From: an uncultured Prevotella sp.
GTDB lineage: Bacteria > Bacteroidota > Bacteroidia > Bacteroidales > Bacteroidaceae
Reading direction: 5' to 3'
Assembly: GCA_937889855.1 (NCBI GenBank)
Contig: CALBYK010000238.1
Location: 1-7,247, forward strand
Length of the DNA: 7,247 nucleotides
Shown: positions 4,401-7,247 of the stretch, piece by piece
Layout of the letters: each line of letters opens with the position of its first letter
How positions within the stretch are numbered: the stretch's first letter is position 1
Notes under the pieces: generated by a model
Seen by the model: only the letters and a program-made list of their open reading frames with translations
What the model was told of the DNA's origin: nothing
The model's database searches: none
Program-made: the position numbers and the translations under genes

Positions 4401-7247
4401 ACTGGTCTTTGCCGTTGGTGTGCAGAGCATAGTTCTTCACCGGCATATACCAGTTGTCGGTGCCGTTGAGATACAGGTCGCGCGAGCGCACCTTCTCCGT
4501 GACAGTCTTTCCGTAGCCTTTCTCCATAGGCCAGTAGGCAAGCAGTCCGCGCAGATTGGCAGTGTGCTTGTTGTTTTTGTCCTTTGCAATGTCGGCAAAC
4601 AACTTCGCGCCGTCGTACAGCACGAGTCCTTCCATATCGGTGTGGCACTCGTCGCCGTCGCCAGAACCGCCCACATACATCGGCACGTTGCAGTTGACCA
4701 CATTGGATATGCCATTGACCGTCGTGGAAATATACTTACTCTGTGCCTCGGTCGACGTGCCGCTGAGGTTGTAGACATCTACGCGGCGCGAAGCCTCGTC
4801 GTAGGCCATAGCAAGATACATCCAGTCCTGCTCAGGCTTTCCGTCGACACCCACAGCCTTGCGCTGGCTCGTGACAAGCTGGTCGCCAAAGAGCAGCGAC
4901 AGTGTGGCGTCATCATTATAGAACAGCTTGACCGGTATGCTGTCGGCCGGCGAAACGAGCGTCTGACTGAACAGGCAACTCTTCTTGCCTGTCTGCGGCT
5001 TGAACCAGAAGCCGAGCGTAGAACTTTGTCCGAACACGCTGACACGCGCCTTTGTGCGTGCCGGGGTGTTGCCGTCGAAGTGCAGGCCCGTGCGGTGGGT
5101 CACCTCGGCGTCGTTGAGTTCGGCAGTGACATAGAAGTTGGCGTCGTTCAAGGCCGACAGCTTTATCGGCTCATTGAACGTGACGCTGATGTCCTGATTG
5201 CCGTCATAATAGCCGTTTGACGGCTGCGGAGAGCCCATCACCACAGGAGCCTTGGTGTCCTTGACGATGGTTATCGGGTCGGTGTCGGCAGTGAGTTCCT
5301 CCGTCGGGCTGATAATGCTGAAGCTCTGGGCGCGCACCTGATAGGTGCCTTCCGGCAGTGCAGACATGTCGATGCTGCATGTGTCGGCATTATTGCTGCT
5401 CAGTTGCCGCCATCCCTCGGGCAGCTCGCCATGCGTGTCGGTCCACCGCTTGGTGTCGTTGAAGAGATAGCGCTGCGTGTGCCACGTCTGCTCGCTTGCC
5501 TGCTTGTACTGCATGCGCACACCCGTGAACCCGTAGTAGTCGGCCGAGTAGCCGCCGAGTTTGAACAGCATCTTGCCCGTCTTGTTGTCGCCGTTGTACA
5601 CAAATCCATCGTTGCTCTCGATTTTCATCTTCGGAGCCTGTGGCTGGAAGTGTATGCTCAACGTGTCGGTAATGCCGTCGGGAGCATAAATCTGGAGCTT
5701 GAACACCAGATTGTCATAGTCGCTCACGTCGAGCTGCGTCTGCCGGAACGTCATCGTGCGCTCTATCGACATGCCCGGCTTGAGTAGGAACGTGGCACCA
5801 TTGGCGAGCGGTTGCCCGTCGATGGTCATCTCCAGTCCCTTGGTGTCTTCGGCCGACACACAGAAGAAGTTATACTGGAACTGACCCGACGTAGTTGAGC
5901 ATGTGGAGTTGTTGCTCAGACGCACCTTTACGGATGCGGCCGTGCCGCTGGGCACGTTGCGCAGCTCGCGCGTCTCAAACTGTATCGACGGCACGTCCAT
6001 GCTCACCGTTCCGTCGTCGAGAGCCACCGGATGACCGTCCACCTTGAAGTAGCGCGACATCTGTGGCTTCTCATACGGCACACGGCTCTGTCCCGCCCTT
6101 GTGCGGAACATATACGGCGATGCCATGAAGAACTTCTTCACATTGTTGGTCTTCATGTCGACCACCTCGCCAGGCATATACACGTCAACTGAGAAATGGT
6201 CGCCGATGTTGTTATCGGCAAGCGTGTAGCCAATGGTAGTACTGCGCGATTCGGTGTCGGTGCCGACACGCTTGGCAGAGGCACTGCCAACAACCTTCAA
6301 CTTAGTGTGCGACATCACCTTCATGCCAGCAGACCACAACACCTTAGTGTCCCAGCTATATCCACTTGCCACCGTCAGACTGGTGGTCTGTGTGCCGGTT
6401 GTCGACTCGTTTGACGTGAAGCTGTTGGCGAGCGAAGTGCCGGCGTCGAAAGAATAGTTGTCGAGGAAGCCATAGTTGAACGACGTAAAGCCCGATTTGT
6501 ACACTTTTCGGTCCTTATTCTGGAACGTGTTGTACTTCGTCTCCTCAACCTCGCAGATGAGCTGTTGCCACTGTCCTATGGCAGAGTTGAAACGTGTCAC
6601 CAAATCCTCAACAGCCTCCTCACCGCCAGTTGACGATGGCTCGACAGTCAAGAATTCATCGCTGTCCCAATATTCCTTCTTTTCGCACGACTTGAGCGCG
6701 AAAGCTTGATATGCGCCTTCCTTCTTCTGCACGGCGTTAGGGGCAGGAAGTTTGTCGACAAATGTAGTAAGCGCATTACGGTTCTTCATCAAGTCGGGAA
6801 TCTGTGTGTTGATGATATCGTACTGCGACAGACGGAATGATGTGCTGTCTTGATCGTACTTGCCGTAACCTACCCACTTGTCGATGAGATATCGGTGACC
6901 GGTAGTCGACACAAAGCCTTCCGTACCAGTGGCTTCCTTGAATTCCACCCTGTCGGCCTTGCAGAACACCCAGTTGACATTGCGACCGATGTACACATCG
7001 CCCATAGCACCCACATGGTTGGCGTCGGTGCCAGTCGATATCTTTTCCTTCAGAGTGTAACTCTTTGTAAAGTCGTGGCTCCAGCCTTCCTCTGCCTTTC
7101 CGCTTACAACCAAGCCATTGTCGCCTGATGTCTCAGAATCGATAACTTCACATATCTTTCCAGAGGGTAAAGTTATAGACTCTGTGCCCTTGACACCCGT
7201 TAGAGAACCAATCTGGTTATCAGTAGTAACTGATGCCGACTCGGAAA
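1438..7247 (-). CDS. Giant multidomain secreted/surface protein with two LamG domains, 5'-truncated by the window edge
   Basis: Function is unknown; an adhesive or structural role at the cell surface is inferred from domain content. Counting from the first in-window codon (7245), 1935 residues are visible. In order they are: a beta-rich N-terminal part with a helix-like stretch at 209-239; a Ser/Thr-rich alternating segment at 252-359; the motif RTRAGQSRVPYE at 380-391; an Ig-like spacer at 414-534; an Fn3-like unit at 563-659 (LPEGTYQVRA); the first half of a Big_5-type Ig domain at 665-718 (ISVTFNEPI); LamG 1 at 720-937 (LLAYWPMEKGYG); LamG 2 at 938-1142 (NQWHHLAL, GGDIDEVRIWD, LVAYYPFE); the second Big_5 half at 1203-1264 (ILDDNGN); a BACON-like unit at 1269-1364 (IPSWIKV); three AAF/CRG modules; a duplicated W.W module; and a sorting-like tail at 1894-1935 ending RRR and TAG. 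The codons from 7245 to 7114 contain no stop, so a TTG at 7113-7111 is not the start. No catalytic motif is seen. The gene probably heads an operon with the 426-residue protein. The coding call is near certain, the function is not. Confidence 0.97.
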   Translation of the reverse strand, partial: SESASVTTDNQIGSLTGVKGTESITLPSGKICEVIDSETSGDNGLVVSGKAEEGWSHDFTKSYTLKEKISTGTDANHVGAMGDVYIGRNVNWVFCKADRVEFKEATGTEGFVSTTGHRYLIDKWVGYGKYDQDSTSFRLSQYDIINTQIPDLMKNRNALTTFVDKLPAPNAVQKKEGAYQAFALKSCEKKEYWDSDEFLTVEPSSTGGEEAVEDLVTRFNSAIGQWQQLICEVEETKYNTFQNKDRKVYKSGFTSFNYGFLDNYSFDAGTSLANSFTSNESTTGTQTTSLTVASGYSWDTKVLWSAGMKVMSHTKLKVVGSASAKRVGTDTESRSTTIGYTLADNNIGDHFSVDVYMPGEVVDMKTNNVKKFFMASPYMFRTRAGQSRVPYEKPQMSRYFKVDGHPVALDDGTVSMDVPSIQFETRELRNVPSGTAASVKVRLSNNSTCSTTSGQFQYNFFCVSAEDTKGLEMTIDGQPLANGATFLLKPGMSIERTMTFRQTQLDVSDYDNLVFKLQIYAPDGITDTLSIHFQPQAPKMKIESNDGFVYNGDNKTGKMLFKLGGYSADYYGFTGVRMQYKQASEQTWHTQRYLFNDTKRWTDTHGELPEGWRQLSSNNADTCSIDMSALPEGTYQVRAQSFSIISPTEELTADTDPITIVKDTKAPVVMGSPQPSNGYYDGNQDISVTFNEPIKLSALNDANFYVTAELNDAEVTHRTGLHFDGNTPARTKARVSVFGQSSTLGFWFKPQTGKKSCLFSQTLVSPADSIPVKLFYNDDATLSLLFGDQLVTSQRKAVGVDGKPEQDWMYLAMAYDEASRRVDVYNLSGTSTEAQSKYISTTVNGISNVVNCNVPMYVGGSGDGDECHTDMEGLVLYDGAKLFADIAKDKNNKHTANLRGLLAYWPMEKGYGKTVTEKVRSRDLYLNGTDNWYMPVKNYALHTNGKDQYMLINTSGCTIDKASDYVLELMFRTAGKLTAPATLFSNGWGGAASTEDAARIADRLSLSLDASGRVIFSAAGHTYAPMGKNYADNQWHHLALCVKRDGYATVLVDTVDISNNELIAGSDIGAFSNSHMAVGALVYRDVASDMSVASQFFGGDIDEVRIWDKSSTLANVRRNVGERLRGNEPGLVAYYPFERTDLVANQEKTTPTLHDRTVANENTGFQPAADPVLLGYGEYTDIDVLAEKAITENGPRLKAAGFKSRIDIDWVCSETDRNRIVLSFPDALSKSRIEGCTVNFTVSDILDDNGNRMQQPVSWNVFVNQNAFVASLTQDTGSIVVGNSTKMSLYLYNTKAATQQWTLSNIPSWIKVPTVEGSLAPQASTTLTLTTSADLGIGTYQDVMYLVTEDGLQKALPISLTVTGEHPAWKVDVDSDEWMAVLGRLKFRDSWCTDENSMVAAFDSDGKCHAVASPVYDENMDAYFIHMNIVGGMPADGKLTFKVWEAPTGLVYSNVSFTEQSLGELTELAFRDKAVLGSFSYPCVFRTDNVTHQEIALRKGWNWVSLWVRPETDNYKEAFAGTDGVVSEVKRQYATTADRRPNTALNINESYHVYSPEGGTLDIAGPIVKADTVIIKFTGALKGKTVWRWFGYPLGTMTTITEALADMTPAANDIIKSQSEYAIYNGSAWVGNLKRLKPGEGYLYGYHGVGGTSWTYPDKSDMFAVLPPYVEAPAATAGQRRFDADRCRYSANATLLADVLVDGRPAAGMQLGAFVDGVCRGWTTVDSTGIAYLVVSGDEASLRVSYRLADPATGAVWAVRGQDSFAANAMIGSPAEPRRLSAQTAAHFTLGVNPDEYEDYDYLTATVLDGDGKPFAHDYEIAAFAENGECRGVSVTEGGKDAEMAVYGSEGETFTFRLWDLTTLEELTLTGTKSYDALTPNQHITLRIGTTDINAVDADGENAAYYTITGVRHDIKSKEQGVYVKKNRKVAVRRR
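1609..1845 (-). repeat. AAF/CRG beta module, copy 3
   Basis: The copy reads YDYLTATVLDGDGKP, then YEIAAFAENGECRGVS, then AEMAVYGSEGETFTFRLWD. It is the copy closest to the sorting-like tail and fits the general pattern 'M.a.v..dG.......eiAAF...eCRG'. Confidence 0.7.
1969..2187 (-). repeat. AAF/CRG beta module, copy 2
   Basis: The copy reads YSANATLLADVLVDGRP, then MQLGAFVDGVCRGW, then IAYLVVSGD, then LRVSYRLADPATG. The 'GAFVDGVCRG' core is canonical for this module. It follows the W.W duplication and precedes copy 3 by about 120 bases. Confidence 0.7.
2260..2763 (-). repeat. Duplicated W.W module (GWNW ... VWRW)
   Basis: There are two tandem, diverged halves. Half 1 (about 2763-2533) starts KGWNWVSLWV, continues with KEAFAG and EVKRQYA, and ends NESYHVYSPEGGTLDI. 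Half 2 (about 2511-2260) starts KTVWRWFGYPL, continues with TEALAD and IIKSQSEYAIY, and ends GEGYLYGYHGVGGTSW. Both follow W.W - EA - K.Q..YA - E.Y..Y...GGT. Modules of the GWNW type are common in Bacteroidetes secreted proteins. The module's function is unknown. Confidence 0.6.
2884..3144 (-). repeat. AAF/CRG beta module, copy 1 (most diverged)
   Basis: This protein-level repeat has the pattern 'strand - D..MVAAFDSDGKCHA - YFIHMNIV - GKLTFKVWE - G'. It shares the AAF..dG.C core and the '(T/L)F+(L/V)(W/Y)' strand with the copies at about 2187-1969 and 1845-1609. Here the Arg-Gly after the Cys is replaced by His-Ala. The unit is frequent in large Bacteroidetes secreted proteins, usually close to the C-terminal sorting region. 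Its function is unknown. Confidence 0.65.
3154..3441 (-). other. BACON-like Ig domain within the giant protein
   Basis: About 96 residues alternate in the manner of an Ig-like sandwich. They contain the central IPSWIKV motif, then GSLAPQASTTLTLTT and a GTYQDVMYLVT strand. This matches the BACON/viral-Ig style of 'P.Wl.v......L.pg.s..i.v......l..G.Y...i.v'. BACON domains are common in Bacteroidales surface and polysaccharide-related proteins, where they often serve as spacers or weak binding modules. The assignment rests on motif shape only. Confidence 0.6.
3454..5253 (-). other. Domain block: Big_5-type Ig-like fold apparently interrupted by two LamG/jelly-roll domains
   Basis: The block begins with a linker and strand pattern typical of Big_5/SbsA-type Ig domains: TKAPVVMGSPQPSNG, then DISVTFNEPI and NFYVTAELND, at about 5253-5092. 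LamG 1 (about 5088-4435) has LHFDGN, LGFWFKP, WMYLAMAYD, MYVGGS and LLAYWPMEKGYG. LamG 2 (about 4434-3820) has YVLELMFRTAG, NQWHHLAL, FFGGDIDEVRIWD and LVAYYPFE. The pieces that would complete the Ig fold come only afterwards (about 3639-3454): IDIDWVCSE, NRIVLSF and VNFTVSDILDDNGN. LamG domains usually bind glycans or proteins or act as structural modules. No ligand can be assigned from the sequence. Confidence 0.75.

Noticed and set aside
3820..5088. A glycoside hydrolase or other enzyme hidden in the jelly-roll region.
   Set aside because: The segment contains two LamG-type structural patterns but no recognisable catalytic motif such as the ExDxxE of family 16 hydrolases.
1795..5220. Long plus-strand open frames of 588 codons (1795-3561) and 478 codons (3784-5220) antisense to the giant gene.
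   Set aside because: They are in exact codon register with the minus-strand gene, so they stay open simply because that gene rarely uses TTA, CTA and TCA. The sense strand has clear domain motifs, while the antisense translations look like His/Arg/Val-rich shadow sequence.

Overview
The window looks like part of a Bacteroidales chromosome, with a Prevotella- or Muribaculaceae-type gut or oral organism as the best guess. The evidence is the protein types: LamG/jelly-roll domains, a BACON-like Ig module, GWNW modules, a BspA-like head, and C-terminal motifs of the form Y-x-[IL]-x-G-x-R...GVY[IV]. The start sites also fit, because they are A-rich and lack a Shine-Dalgarno sequence. The genus is an inference and was not tested.

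All genes read on the minus strand, so the order of transcription is from right to left. (1) 7247 to 1438: the 3' portion of a giant secreted or surface protein. At least 1935 residues are visible, and the frame stays open to the right edge, so the true start lies outside the window. (2) After a 25-nt gap, 1412 to 132: a 426-residue exported protein. It has a signal peptide, a BspA-like head, a Bacteroidetes 'IPANTPV' beta module and a C-terminal sorting-like motif. (3) After an 89-nt gap that holds an inverted repeat, 42 to 1: the first 14 codons of a third gene, which start like a signal peptide and run off the left edge. There are no RNA genes, mobile elements or CRISPR arrays. No stretch longer than 300 bases lacks a gene.

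The three genes probably form one transcription unit for exported proteins. The gap between the first two is too short for a typical promoter, and I see no terminator hairpin with a U-run between any of them. Both complete C-termini carry a similar sorting-like tail, which suggests a shared export or anchoring route (type IX secretion or a related Bacteroidales pathway). No enzyme active site is recognisable, and an adhesive or structural surface role is the most economical guess.

The most interesting points are as follows. An Ig-like (Big_5-type) domain in the giant protein appears to be split by two inserted LamG domains. A Ser/Thr-rich amphipathic segment resembles pore-forming or barrel strands. 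The C-terminal third is built from three diverged copies of an 'AAF...G.CRG' module wrapped around a duplicated W.W module. An identical 10-mer (AAAAGCAAAA) lies just before both downstream start codons, and in the second case it directly abuts an 8-bp inverted repeat.
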